64,000 nt of DNA from Curvibacter sp. (GCA_004293725.1 REAW01000006.1:62001-126000), one strand, 5' to 3'; positions 1-8,154 are shown, counted from the stretch's first letter. The notes: generated by a model not told the origin, from the letters alone. Numbers and translations: made by a program.

Positions 1-474
1 CGCCATTTTCTGGACTATGAGCCAGGCATCCACTGGAGCCAGATGCAGATGCAAAGCGGAACCACAGGAATCAACACGCTGCGCATGTATTCACCCACCA
101 AACAAGCAATGGACCAGGATCCGGAAGGCCTCTTTATCCGCCGCTGGGTGCCTGAGCTGGCCCGGGTTCCCCTGCCCTACCTTGCCGAACCGTGGAAGAT
201 GGATGCCAGTATTCAACACATGGCGGGCTGCATGATGGGGAAGGACTATCCCTTGCCCATCGTGGATGACAAACAGGCCATGAAAGCTGCCAAAGACCGC
301 ATGTATGGCCTGCGCGAAACCCGCGAAGCCCGTCAAGAAGCGAGCAGTGTCCAGGCCCGGCATGGCTCCCGCAAGAGCGGCCTTCCGCCATCCACCCAGC
401 GGCGAGCCACTGCTGCAAAAAGCGTGGCAAAGGTGCCCGCCTCTGCATCCCCCCAGCGCGACTTGTTCGCCTGA
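1..474 (+). CDS. Cryptochrome/photolyase family protein, C-terminal part (5' end outside window)
   Basis: Frame 1 is open from the first base, so the gene begins upstream; 157 residues remain. The segment begins HFLDYEPGIHWSQMQMQSGT and continues through TGINTLRMYSP to DPEGLFIRRWVPEL, which is the end of the FAD-binding domain of photolyases and cryptochromes (Pfam FAD_binding_7). The family binds FAD and either repairs pyrimidine dimers with blue light or acts as a photoreceptor; which applies cannot be told from the C-terminus. After the conserved fold there is a basic, low-complexity tail of about 60 residues (from about residue 98) rich in Arg, Ser and Ala. It is the first visible gene of a rightward run and lies 18 bases before the DUF2256 gene. 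Confidence 0.88.
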   Translation, partial: RHFLDYEPGIHWSQMQMQSGTTGINTLRMYSPTKQAMDQDPEGLFIRRWVPELARVPLPYLAEPWKMDASIQHMAGCMMGKDYPLPIVDDKQAMKAAKDRMYGLRETREARQEASSVQARHGSRKSGLPPSTQRRATAAKSVAKVPASASPQRDLFA

Positions 475-492
475 AGCGCAAAGCCTCGGACC

Positions 493-657
493 ATGAAAAA
501 CGACTTCAAAGGCAACAAGCAGTCATTGCCCAGCAAGCCATGCGCGGTATGCGGTCGCACCATGACATGGCGCAAGGCCTGGGCCAAAAACTGGGAGCAT
601 GTGCTGTATTGCTCTGATGCCTGTCGCGCGCAAAAGTCCACCAAAAAGAATCCATGA
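493..657 (+). CDS. DUF2256 small zinc-ribbon protein
   Basis: A 54-residue protein. Its core is CAVCGRTMTWRKAWAKNWE followed by CSDAC: a CxxC pair, a Trp-rich basic stretch and a second CxxxC pair, the layout of DUF2256. The four Cys suggest a bound zinc, an inference from spacing. DUF2256 genes are commonly found beside photolyase and cryptochrome genes; the molecular role is unknown. The stop overlaps the next start as ATGA, which implies translational coupling to the iron-sulfur photolyase gene. Confidence 0.85.
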   Translation: MKNDFKGNKQSLPSKPCAVCGRTMTWRKAWAKNWEHVLYCSDACRAQKSTKKNP

Positions 658-2240
658 AGCCTGACACACCCACTCCACTGCCGCACAAGGTCCGCCATCT
701 GGTCATTGTGCTGGGTGACCAGCTTGACCTTGAGTCGACCGCGCTGCAGGACTTCGATGCTTCGCAAGATGTGGTGTGGATGGCCGAGGCAGCAGAAGAG
801 TCGACCCACGTGTGGTCGGCCAAACAGCGGATCGCGGTATTCCTGAGCGCGATGCGGCATTTTGCTGATACGTTGCAGACGCGGCGTTTTCCCTTGACAT
901 ACACCCGCTTGGGCGACAGCGCCCATGCGGGGACACTCGCGCAGCAGTTAAAGCAGTCCATTACCCAACTGCAGCCCGCTCGCCTCATCCTCACAGCGCC
1001 TGGCGATTGGCGCGTACTGCAAAGCTTGCGAGCGGTGGCAGATGCACAGGCGTTACCGTTGGACTTGCGCGACGACACGCATTTTTTCAGCACCGTGCGG
1101 GAATTTGCAGCCCATGCCAAAGGCCGAAAGCAACTGCGTCTCGAGTACTGGTACCGCGGACTGCGCCTGAAGCATGGCATCTTGATGGAGGGAAAAGCCC
1201 CAGTCGGTGGGCAATGGAACTTTGATGCGGACAACCGGGAGTCTTTTGGCAAGGCGGGCCCCCAGAATGTTCCGCCGCCCACCCGTTTTGCACCCGACCG
1301 TACGACCCAGGAAGTCATCGCGCTGGTCAACACCCGCTTTGCCGACCACCCCGGCACCCTTGACAGTTTTGGCTGGCCCGTCACCCGCGAGCAGGCGCTG
1401 GCAGCGCTGCAGGGCTTCGTGGCAGAGCGTCTGCCACTTTTTGGATTGTTTGAGGATGCCATGTGGGCTGGCGAGGCGTGGCTGTACCACTCGCACCTGA
1501 GCTGCGCACTCAACCTCAAACTCCTGAATCCGCGCGAAGTCGTGCAAGCCGCCGAAGACGCTTACCGCCGTGGCCATGCACCATTGGCTGCGGTGGAGGG
1601 CTTCATCCGCCAAATTCTGGGCTGGCGCGAATTTGTACGCGGCATTTATTGGACACAAATGCCGGAATATGCAGAGCGCAATGCACTGGATGCCCAGGCC
1701 GAACTACCCGATTGGTACTGGACGGGCGACACAGCTATGGCTTGCTTGAAAGACGCCATTGGCCAGACCCTGGAGCACGGCTACGCCCACCATATCCAGC
1801 GCCTGATGGTGACCGGGCTTTACGCCCTGCTCCTGGGCGTAAAACCGCAGGCCGTTCACGCCTGGTATCTCGGTGTCTATGTCGATGCCGTAGAGTGGGT
1901 AGAGTTGCCCAACACACTCGGCATGGGCCAGTTCGGTGATGGCGGGCTCATGGCCAGCAAGCCCTACGTCGCCAGCGGCAAATACATCCAGCGCATGAGC
2001 AACCATTGCAAAGGCTGCAAATATGACCCCGCGCAATCTATAGGGCCAAGAGCTTGCCCGTTCACCACCTTGTACTGGGACTTTTTGGAGCGCCATGAAA
2101 CGCTGCTGAAAAAAAATCCGCGCATGGCCATGCAACTCAAAAACCTGGCGCGGCTGGATGCTCCCACGCGCAGCGCCATCGCGCAGCAAGCCGCCGCGCA
2201 TCGCTTGGAACAGAGCGCCACTCACCCCAGCCAGAAATGA
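654..2240 (+). CDS. Iron-sulfur bacterial cryptochrome/(6-4) photolyase-type protein (DPRP family)
   Basis: 528 residues, matching the deoxyribodipyrimidine photolyase-related (FeS-BCP) family. The N-terminal half is a Rossmann-like antenna domain (LVIVLGDQL near residue 16) and the C-terminal half binds FAD. Cysteines C364, C452, C455 and C468 have spacings of 88, 3 and 13, the same as the four cluster ligands of Agrobacterium PhrB as I remember them (350, 438, 441, 454), so a [4Fe-4S] cluster is very likely. Characterised members repair (6-4) photoproducts using FAD and a lumazine antenna. The gene overlaps both neighbours by ATGA (starts at 654 and 2237), so DUF2256, this gene and the next are probably co-translated. 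Confidence 0.93.
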   Translation: MKPDTPTPLPHKVRHLVIVLGDQLDLESTALQDFDASQDVVWMAEAAEESTHVWSAKQRIAVFLSAMRHFADTLQTRRFPLTYTRLGDSAHAGTLAQQLKQSITQLQPARLILTAPGDWRVLQSLRAVADAQALPLDLRDDTHFFSTVREFAAHAKGRKQLRLEYWYRGLRLKHGILMEGKAPVGGQWNFDADNRESFGKAGPQNVPPPTRFAPDRTTQEVIALVNTRFADHPGTLDSFGWPVTREQALAALQGFVAERLPLFGLFEDAMWAGEAWLYHSHLSCALNLKLLNPREVVQAAEDAYRRGHAPLAAVEGFIRQILGWREFVRGIYWTQMPEYAERNALDAQAELPDWYWTGDTAMACLKDAIGQTLEHGYAHHIQRLMVTGLYALLLGVKPQAVHAWYLGVYVDAVEWVELPNTLGMGQFGDGGLMASKPYVASGKYIQRMSNHCKGCKYDPAQSIGPRACPFTTLYWDFLERHETLLKKNPRMAMQLKNLARLDAPTRSAIAQQAAAHRLEQSATHPSQK

Positions 2241-3430
2241 CGCTTTTTGTACCCACAAGACTGGCGGCTTTTGAACGGATGGCGGCAGTCGACCCTGATG
2301 CTTACGCCCGTACCCGCAATGACCTCACCGGCGCAGTCACTGGTCTTTCGCCCTACCTGACGCACGGACTGCTGACGCTGCGCGAAGTCTACGATTCGAT
2401 CAACGCCCGCCATGCGCTCGGGGCTCAGCACAAGCTGGTGTTTGAATTGGGCTGGCGTGCCTACTACCGGCATGTATGGACGCATCGGGGCAATGGCGTT
2501 CACCAGTCCCTGCACCCCGGGCCACTGCCTGATGAAGCTTACCGCCCGGCCATCCCCATGGATGTACAAACAGCCTGCACCGGAGTGCCAGCCATCGACC
2601 TTGCAGTGCGCACCCTTTATGAGACTGGATATCTCCACAACCACGCCCGCATGTGGCTTGCTAGCTACCTGGTGCATATCCGCAAAGTGCATTGGCATGC
2701 AGGAGCGCAGTGGATGCTGGGTTACCTGCTGGATGGGGACGTGGCCAGCAACCACTTGAGTTGGCAATGGGTGGCCGGCACCGCCAGCGTGAAGCCGTAC
2801 CTCTTCAATGCAGACAATGTGAAGAAATACGCGCCACGGCCCTGGCATAGCTTTGGCACCGCCATCGACACCCGCTATGAAGCCCTGGATACCTTGTCAC
2901 GTCGCCCCGACCGTGAAGACTGCACTGAAACGATTGGCGAACCAGGCCAGCACAACATCAGACCTGCCTGCACGCCAGCACCCACCGACCAACGCTGGGC
3001 AGCACCCGATCCCAAGGTAGCAAAAGGCAAAGATGTGTGGCTGGTCCACCCATGGTCCATGGGTTCAACGCCTGTAGAACCAACGGACAACATCTGCACC
3101 ATTGCCATCGGTTTGGCAGAATGCCATGCGCCGACTCCGTGGAGCGCGCAGCGCTGGCGTTTCGTCACTGAGGGTGTGGCGGCCCGAACCTCGCATCTGT
3201 GGTGGAGTACTGCAGTGCAATTGGCCGACGCGCTGCATGCAGCGCGGTCCGTCCAATGGCAACCTGACCCGCACATGGATGCCGCCCTGCTCCAAATGCA
3301 AAAGCGTTTACTGACAACCCAAGCGCAAACACATGTGCAGGCACAAGCGGCTGCGCCCCTGTTCGAAAACGTCACACCGCTGTGTGCCAGCTTTGCGCAA
3401 TGGTGGCGCAAGACCCAACTGATGCCCTAA
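2237..3430 (+). CDS. Photolyase-like FAD-binding protein without an N-terminal antenna domain
   Basis: 397 residues. Residues about 1-225 match the FAD-binding domain of photolyases: GLSPYLTHGLLTLREVY, FELGWRAYYRHVW, then NHARMW..ASYLVHIRKVHW and DGDVASNHLSWQWVAGT, the usual flavin-contacting segments. The protein starts directly in this domain, so the normal N-terminal antenna domain is missing. Instead there is a C-terminal region (about 255-397) with strand-like and helical segments (VWLVHPWSMG, NICTIAIGLAE, TSHLWWSTAVQLADALHAA). This might be a relocated antenna-like domain, which is an inference only. The start overlaps the preceding stop (ATGA), and the stop is 2 bases from the convergent dehydrogenase gene. 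Confidence 0.85.
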   Translation: MTLFVPTRLAAFERMAAVDPDAYARTRNDLTGAVTGLSPYLTHGLLTLREVYDSINARHALGAQHKLVFELGWRAYYRHVWTHRGNGVHQSLHPGPLPDEAYRPAIPMDVQTACTGVPAIDLAVRTLYETGYLHNHARMWLASYLVHIRKVHWHAGAQWMLGYLLDGDVASNHLSWQWVAGTASVKPYLFNADNVKKYAPRPWHSFGTAIDTRYEALDTLSRRPDREDCTETIGEPGQHNIRPACTPAPTDQRWAAPDPKVAKGKDVWLVHPWSMGSTPVEPTDNICTIAIGLAECHAPTPWSAQRWRFVTEGVAARTSHLWWSTAVQLADALHAARSVQWQPDPHMDAALLQMQKRLLTTQAQTHVQAQAAAPLFENVTPLCASFAQWWRKTQLMP

Positions 3431-3432
3431 CT

Positions 3433-4134
3433 TCACCACGGAATCTCTTGCCCTTGGTGGTCCACAAAATGTGCGCCCTGTTTGGCCTGGAGGCCGCGCA
3501 ACGTCGAAAGCATCCCGCGCACAGAGTCTTGCGGCTCCAGCAAATGGGGGACGCCTGCCGAAAAAGACTGGGACAACCTGGAGCGCACGGTGCCTGGCTG
3601 AAGGGCGACGACACGCAACTCCGGTTGTTTTCGCTGCAATTCGATCGCCGCTGTTTGCAAATACATGTTCAAGGCAGCTTTGGAAGCACGGTAGCCATAC
3701 CAGCCGCCCTTGTGGTTGTCGCTGATACTGCCCACCCGCGCGGAAAGCTTGGCATAGATGCTCGGACCTGAAGCTAACAAGGGCGCAAAGTAGCGCAACG
3801 CCATCAGGGGTCCCACCGCGTTGATTGCAAACGACTTGGCCAGCAATTCCGGGCGCAGTGCTGCTAGCGATTTCTCAGGTCCCACGCCGTCCATCGTGAG
3901 TGCGCCGGTAGCATCGACGATCAGATCGTAGGGTCCGTTCGCTGCAAGGTCGGCTACAAGTGATGGCAATGCGGCGGTGTCCAACAGATCGAATCTGCTG
4001 TCTTGGGATCGCGACAGCTCTTCTACCCAGATGCAGCGCGCGTCTTCTTGCAGCGCGCTGGCAAAGGCCTGACCAATCGCTCCATTCGCACCCAACACCA
4101 AAGCACGGTATTCGCGTTCAAACAATGAAGTCAT
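3433..4134 (-). CDS. SDR-family NAD(P)-dependent oxidoreductase
   Basis: 233 residues from the ATG at 4134; an in-frame ATG at 4158 is an alternative. It has the short-chain dehydrogenase cofactor motif LGANGAIG (residues 14-21), the NAVG segment near residue 105 and the catalytic pair Tyr148/Lys152 in GYRASKAAL. It resembles the CsgA-like branch of classical SDRs; the substrate is unknown. It is the last gene of a leftward set (98-residue protein, HiPIP, SDR). Similar SDR genes often accompany photolyase loci, so a role in the light response is plausible but not shown by the sequence. Confidence 0.85.
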   Translation of the reverse strand: MTSLFEREYRALVLGANGAIGQAFASALQEDARCIWVEELSRSQDSRFDLLDTAALPSLVADLAANGPYDLIVDATGALTMDGVGPEKSLAALRPELLAKSFAINAVGPLMALRYFAPLLASGPSIYAKLSARVGSISDNHKGGWYGYRASKAALNMYLQTAAIELQRKQPELRVVALQPGTVRSRLSQSFSAGVPHLLEPQDSVRGMLSTLRGLQAKQGAHFVDHQGQEIPW

Positions 4135-4163
4135 GTTTGTCGGAGCCCCATCACCCATAGCGG

Positions 4164-4505
4164 TCAAGCCTTTTTTGCCCACGCGTTGCACCAGCCCTTG
4201 CCTGCGACGCGTTTGCCAGCAAACAAGGGGCAACCACCTGCCGCGGCGCTGGCGGCTCCCTGGAACAGCGCACAGTTCGTGCAGACTTGCCCGGCCACGT
4301 ACTTGGGCTGCTTCGTCTTGTCCACTTTGGTGGCGTCCGCTTTGTAGCCGAAGCCAACGGCCTGAGGTTCCGTCTCTGCCACCATGGCTTGCGCTCTGGC
4401 CTGTAGCGCAGTTGCCGCTGCAGCGACCCCCACGATGGCGTGCATCATGAACACACGGCGAGGGTTCGTAGAAACGGTAGTGGCGAGTTTAAGAGGGTGT
4501 GACAT
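4164..4505 (-). CDS. High-potential iron-sulfur protein (HiPIP), Tat-exported
   Basis: 113 residues from the ATG at 4505, preceded by an AGGA-like ribosome site. Cys75, Cys78, Cys92 and Cys106 sit in QVCTNCALF, GGCPLF and GWCNAW, the classic HiPIP pattern for a [4Fe-4S] cluster. The N-terminus has twin arginines (Arg16-Arg17) followed by a hydrophobic stretch and an Ala-x-Ala site near residue 39, so export of the folded protein by Tat is expected. HiPIPs are periplasmic one-electron carriers, known from photosynthetic and respiratory chains of purple bacteria and relatives. It lies 29 bases upstream of the SDR gene. Confidence 0.93.
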   Translation of the reverse strand: MSHPLKLATTVSTNPRRVFMMHAIVGVAAAATALQARAQAMVAETEPQAVGFGYKADATKVDKTKQPKYVAGQVCTNCALFQGAASAAAGGCPLFAGKRVAGKGWCNAWAKKA

Positions 4506-4548
4506 AGATTTTTCCTGGGGTTTTAGGCTTGCGCCGGTTGCGAAAAAG

Positions 4549-4845
4549 TTAAGGGCTCGGCGCGTGCTGGTAAATGATGCGCTGGGGATGGATACCTTCG
4601 TCATAAATGATGGGGCCCTTGTAGGCGAACCGCACTTCGCTCGGTGTTTCAGCTTCCAGCAAATGCCGTTCGATGACCAAATTGGCAAGGGCCAGACGGT
4701 TGTCGCGGATCTGGCGTTTCAAATGGCCCAGCACATGTGTGAGTTGCGATGCGTCTTCCACATGCACCGTCCACTTCCAAGCTTCGCCCGCCGGAATCAT
4801 GCGAGCTTTCCCGGTCTTGTTGAGGAGCACGTAACTTACTTTCAT
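4549..4845 (-). CDS. Conserved-looking protein of unknown function, 98 residues
   Basis: A small, mixed-charge protein with no signal peptide, membrane segment or Cys. It has an N-terminal beta-like segment (MKVSYVLLN), a central part rich in His, Arg and Leu (LTHVLGHLKRQIRDNRLALANLVIERHLL) and a C-terminal AYKGPIIYDEGIHPQRI. I do not recognise the family. Its position as first gene of the leftward HiPIP-SDR operon, directly facing the MerR regulator, supports it being real and co-regulated. The HiPIP start is 43 bases downstream. Confidence 0.6.
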   Translation of the reverse strand: MKVSYVLLNKTGKARMIPAGEAWKWTVHVEDASQLTHVLGHLKRQIRDNRLALANLVIERHLLEAETPSEVRFAYKGPIIYDEGIHPQRIIYQHAPSP

Positions 4846-4876
4846 GGAACGAATTTAGCACCGCCGGCACAAAAAG

Positions 4877-4925
4877 CTACTCAATTCTGAAAATATTCGA
4901 TTTAAACTATTCAATACCTACTCAA
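4877..4925. promoter_or_regulatory. Three CTAYTCAA direct repeats between divergent genes (candidate MerR operator)
   Basis: CTACTCAA at 4877-4884, CTATTCAA at 4907-4914 and CTACTCAA at 4918-4925, starting 30 and 11 bases apart, so roughly on one face of the helix. The segment is AT-rich within GC-rich DNA and lies between the leftward HiPIP operon and the MerR-type gene. Tandem 11-base repeats are also how the light regulator CarH of Thermus binds its operator (established), which makes these good candidates for autoregulation. Binding is an inference. Confidence 0.5.
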
Positions 4926-4937
4926 AGTCATCCCATC

Positions 4938-5951
4938 ATGCCCCAATCGCCTTCTGCATCGCCAAGCACCGTTGCCAGTCATCGCATCGGTGCGGTATCT
5001 GCCTTGAGTGGTGTGCCTGTTCCCACACTGCGGGTCTGGGAGGTTCGGTATGCCGCTTTCAGTCCCCAGCTCACAAATGGCAACCAACGCGCCTACACCG
5101 ACGATGACGTGCTGCGCGCCACACTGCTCAAGCGCCTGACAGAGCAGGGCCACTCCATCCGCAATATTGCCAACCACACGGTCGCACGACTGAACGACCT
5201 GTTGCAACAGCAGTCGGCCACCCAGCGCCGAGCCAAGGCCCAGCAACCCGAGCAACATGCTGCAAGCGCTGCTGTCATCGGCTTGCCACTCGCAGCGCGC
5301 CTGGCAAGCAAGAAGTTCAAGCAAATTGCGGCGGCCCTTGCCATCGCCACGACCGACATCTACCCTGATCTCGAAACCGCACTGGCAGCCACCCTGACCG
5401 TGCAGCCACAGTTTCTGCTGGTGCGGGTGAACTCGCTACACGCCCTGGTGCAGGTTGATCTGCACCGACTCATTGAGCGCCACAAAATTCCGCAGGTCAT
5501 CGTGCTGTATGGCTTTGGGCAGGAACCGGTGGTTGAATCGATGAAGCGTTCAGGCATGGTGGTGCGCCGTGAGCCGGTATCCGACTATGAGCTCGCTGAC
5601 CTGATCAGCTCCGCCATGCTGATGGATGCGCCACAAGCGATGGAACATACGGGATTTGGCAGCACCATTCCACCACGCAAGTTCGACGACGCTACGCTGG
5701 TGCGCATGGCCGGCATATCCACCAACGTGCTGTGTGAATGTCCCCGGCATGTTGCAGAAATCATTGCGCAACTGGTGAGCTTTGAGCAATACAGCCAAGA
5801 GTGCCTGAACAAAAGCACCGAAGATGCGCGACTCCATGCCTACCTGCATTCTGTATCCGGTTCAGCCCGCGCTCTTTTTGAGCATGCGTTGCAAAGGGTG
5901 GCAGAGCACGAGGGAATAACCTCACTACTCAAGGAGGAAAATCTCTCCTAG
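4938..5951 (+). CDS. MerR-family regulator with Rossmann-like C-terminal domain (LitR/CarH-like layout)
   Basis: 337 residues. Residues 16-85 form a MerR helix-turn-helix (IGAVSALSGVPVPTLRVWE, then NGNQRAYTDDDV). Residues about 108-230 look like a flavodoxin/B12-type Rossmann fold (AAVIGLPLAA, ALAIATTD, FLLVRVNSL, QVIVLYGFG). The cobalamin-binding DxHxxG signature of true LitR/CarH light sensors is not visible. A third region carries C266, C268 and H271 (CECPRH) and a helical tail. Divergent orientation from the HiPIP operon and proximity to three photolyase-type genes suggest it controls this locus. Whether it senses light itself, or works with a B12-binding partner elsewhere, is open. Confidence 0.85.
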   Translation: MPQSPSASPSTVASHRIGAVSALSGVPVPTLRVWEVRYAAFSPQLTNGNQRAYTDDDVLRATLLKRLTEQGHSIRNIANHTVARLNDLLQQQSATQRRAKAQQPEQHAASAAVIGLPLAARLASKKFKQIAAALAIATTDIYPDLETALAATLTVQPQFLLVRVNSLHALVQVDLHRLIERHKIPQVIVLYGFGQEPVVESMKRSGMVVRREPVSDYELADLISSAMLMDAPQAMEHTGFGSTIPPRKFDDATLVRMAGISTNVLCECPRHVAEIIAQLVSFEQYSQECLNKSTEDARLHAYLHSVSGSARALFEHALQRVAEHEGITSLLKEENLS

Positions 5952-5962
5952 CGCTCTCAAAT

Positions 5963-5994
5963 ATTGCGTCAAAAGCTATCAATTAGGGAGCAAT
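5963..5994 (-). repeat. Dispersed Comamonadaceae-type repeat, copy 1
   Basis: On the minus strand it reads ATTGCTCCCTAATTGATAGC and then runs to GCAAT. It begins at the TGA stop of the sigma-54 activator gene. Core elements match the other copies in this window (GCTNN..ATAGCT..CGCAAT). Confidence 0.5.
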
Positions 5995-7916
5995 CAGGTC
6001 TTAAGCTTGCGGTACAACGTCTGCCGGCTGATGCCTAACTGGCGCGCCGCCAGCGACACATTGCCGTGCGCAGCCTCCAGCGCTTGCTGGATGGCGGCGT
6101 GGCCCATCGCCTGCAGACTCTGCGGGGCCTGGACGACGGCGGTCTCCATGGGCGCCACCTTCGCTTGGCTGCCAAGCTTCAGCGCATCCACCAAGTCGTC
6201 CGGCATATGGGCCCAGTCCAGCGTGGACTCAACATCGAGCAGCATGGCGCACGCGGTGCGCAGCACGCTGGCGTACTGGCGCAGGTTGCCCGGCCAGGCG
6301 TGGGCGCTCAAGCGGGCCAGCAGGTCGGGCGCTACCTGCACCTCGCGCTCCGGGCTCAGGTCACGCAACAAACGCTCGGTCAGAGCGCCAAAGTCGCTGC
6401 GCTCGCGCAGCGCGGGCAACTGCACGGTGAGGCCGTTAATGCGGTAGTACAAATCTTGGCGGAACGAGCCGCGCTCGGCGGCCTCCGCCAGCTTGCTGTG
6501 GGTGGCGCAGACCAGGCAGAAGTCCACCGCCACCGCTTTGCCCGCGCCTACCGGTGTTACGGTTCGCTCCTGAAGCACGCGCAGCAGCCGGGTTTGCATA
6601 GGCAGCGGCATGTCGCCAATCTCGTCCAGAAACAGCGTTCCTCCATCGGCCTCACGCAGGCGACCCAGGCTGCCCTCTTTGCGTGCGCCGGTAAAAGCGC
6701 CCGCCACATACCCAAACAGTTCCGACTCAATCAAGCTCTCAGGGATGGCGCCACAGTTGATGGCGACAAAGGGCGCGGCGCGGCGCGGGCCACTGGCATG
6801 TAGCGCGCGTGCAAACAACTCCTTGCCCACGCCCGACTCGCCTTGGATGAGGATGGGAATGGGCTTGGCGACCACGCGACGCGCTTTGTCGGCAGCGCTG
6901 CGCCAGCGCAGGTCGCCGGTGTCCAGGGCTTCCAGTGCATCACTGGCGAGGGTGCTGTTCGGCGCTCGTGCAGACAGGCTGGCGGTTGGCAGCACTGACG
7001 CGTCTACTTGCACCTGCGCAAACAGCATGGCGCCATTGGGTAGCCGCAACGCCTGGGCGTGTTGGGGGCGGCGTTTGTGGCGAGACAACAGATCGTCCAG
7101 CCGCACATCGAGCACACGCTCTAGCAAGGTAGCGCCAATGTCGCCGACATTCAAATGCAGCAGCGCCAGCCCAACGCGGTTGGCGCCCACAATCCAGCCG
7201 TCGTCCGACAGCGCGATGATGCCCTCGGCGACGCTGCCAATGCCTTCGGGCTGGGCATGCAGGTGCAGGCGAATATTGCGCTTGCAGGTGGCCACCATGA
7301 GCCGGTTCTCAATCATCCGGGCTGCAGTGCTGGCCAAGCCCAGCGAATGGCCGTGGCCATGGCGGTGGTCACCTGAGATGTCCAGCACGCCCATGAGCTC
7401 GCCCGTGGCAGAGAGGATGGGTGAGGCAGCGCAGGTCAAAAACCCATTGCGCTCCAGAAAGTGCTCGCCTCCATGAATCTCTACCGCAGTGCGCTCGGCC
7501 AATGCGGTGCCGATGGCATTGGTGCCGCGGTGCGCTTCGTGCCACGAGGCACCGCTGGTCAGCGCCACGCGCTCGGCCTTGCCTACAAAGCTGACATCCC
7601 CCAGGGTGTGCATCAGCATGCCATGCGGATCGGCCAGCACCACCACGCTTTGCCGGTGGCGCACTTGCTCAAACACATATTCCATCACCGGGCGCGAGTG
7701 GGCGAGCAGGACATGGCTATTGGCCAGCGCCTGGCGCAGGCTGGCGCTGCCGGCAAGGTCGGTGGCGGGGCGGCCAGTCGGCGCCAAGCCTGCAGCCAGG
7801 CTGCGGTGCCACGATCGAACCAGATGATCGTCCAGCACGCCCACAGGGCACTGGCCGGTTTCCAGCAGTTGTTGGCGGGCCTGTCGCAAGGCCAGCACGG
7901 GGGAGGTTTGTCGCAC
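5994..7916 (-). CDS. AcoR-type sigma-54-dependent transcriptional activator
   Basis: 640 residues from a GTG at 7916 preceded by CAGGAGACAAC, a good ribosome site; the frame stays open further upstream but has no family similarity there. A GAF-like sensor region (about 60-210, with [15 protein letters not shown] at 127-141) is followed by an AAA+ domain with Walker A GESGVGKE (359-366), the sigma-54 contact loop GAFTGA (406-411) and Walker B TLFLDE (427-432). A Fis-type helix-turn-helix closes the protein (618-638). This is the acetoin/aldehyde regulator family AcoR. It is divergent from an aldehyde dehydrogenase that carries a sigma-54 promoter and is the likely target. Confidence 0.92.
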   Translation of the reverse strand: MRQTSPVLALRQARQQLLETGQCPVGVLDDHLVRSWHRSLAAGLAPTGRPATDLAGSASLRQALANSHVLLAHSRPVMEYVFEQVRHRQSVVVLADPHGMLMHTLGDVSFVGKAERVALTSGASWHEAHRGTNAIGTALAERTAVEIHGGEHFLERNGFLTCAASPILSATGELMGVLDISGDHRHGHGHSLGLASTAARMIENRLMVATCKRNIRLHLHAQPEGIGSVAEGIIALSDDGWIVGANRVGLALLHLNVGDIGATLLERVLDVRLDDLLSRHKRRPQHAQALRLPNGAMLFAQVQVDASVLPTASLSARAPNSTLASDALEALDTGDLRWRSAADKARRVVAKPIPILIQGESGVGKELFARALHASGPRRAAPFVAINCGAIPESLIESELFGYVAGAFTGARKEGSLGRLREADGGTLFLDEIGDMPLPMQTRLLRVLQERTVTPVGAGKAVAVDFCLVCATHSKLAEAAERGSFRQDLYYRINGLTVQLPALRERSDFGALTERLLRDLSPEREVQVAPDLLARLSAHAWPGNLRQYASVLRTACAMLLDVESTLDWAHMPDDLVDALKLGSQAKVAPMETAVVQAPQSLQAMGHAAIQQALEAAHGNVSLAARQLGISRQTLYRKLKT

Positions 7917-8025
7917 GTTGTCTCCTGTGCAGGGTCGTGTTCGCCCCGCTGGGGCACAGTATGGGGGCGGACCGGTGAAGCAGGCAATGGTGCACACCCG
8001 CCCTTGCGTCCAAGTGTTCCATTTT

Positions 8026-8056
8026 GTGACACCTGTCACTGTGGCGAATCGTGACA
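8026..8056. promoter_or_regulatory. Palindromic upstream activator site plus extra half-site
   Basis: GTGACA-CC-TGTCAC is a perfect inverted repeat at 8026-8039, and a further GTGACA lies at 8051-8056. The sites are about 85-115 bases upstream of the sigma-54 promoter, a usual distance for enhancer-binding activators. Binding by the AcoR-type protein is inferred from position. Confidence 0.55.
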
Positions 8057-8138
8057 GGCTTGGCTTGCGGACAGCTTGCGCGGAATGCTGCAATGCAACA
8101 AACCCAATGAAATCAAGGCTCCAGGGCGGGCGGGCACA

Positions 8139-8154
8139 TGGCACGCGTCTTGAG
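8139..8154 (+). promoter_or_regulatory. Sigma-54 (-24/-12) promoter of the aldehyde dehydrogenase gene
   Basis: TGGCACGCGTCTTGAG matches the consensus TGGCACG-N4-TTGCW with correct spacing; the -12 element reads GA instead of GC. It lies 70 bases before the aldehyde dehydrogenase ATG and downstream of a palindromic activator site, opposite a sigma-54 activator gene. All parts of a sigma-54-controlled unit are therefore present. Confidence 0.72.

Noticed and set aside
506-1519. Long open frame on the minus strand opposite the iron-sulfur photolyase gene
   Set aside because: The plus strand encodes a complete, motif-verified protein; the minus frame is an Arg/Ser/Cys-rich shadow typical of GC-rich DNA.
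8026-8056. Possible CRISPR-like or phage attachment repeat
   Set aside because: The dyad is short and single, and its place fits an activator site; no spacer pattern exists anywhere in the window.
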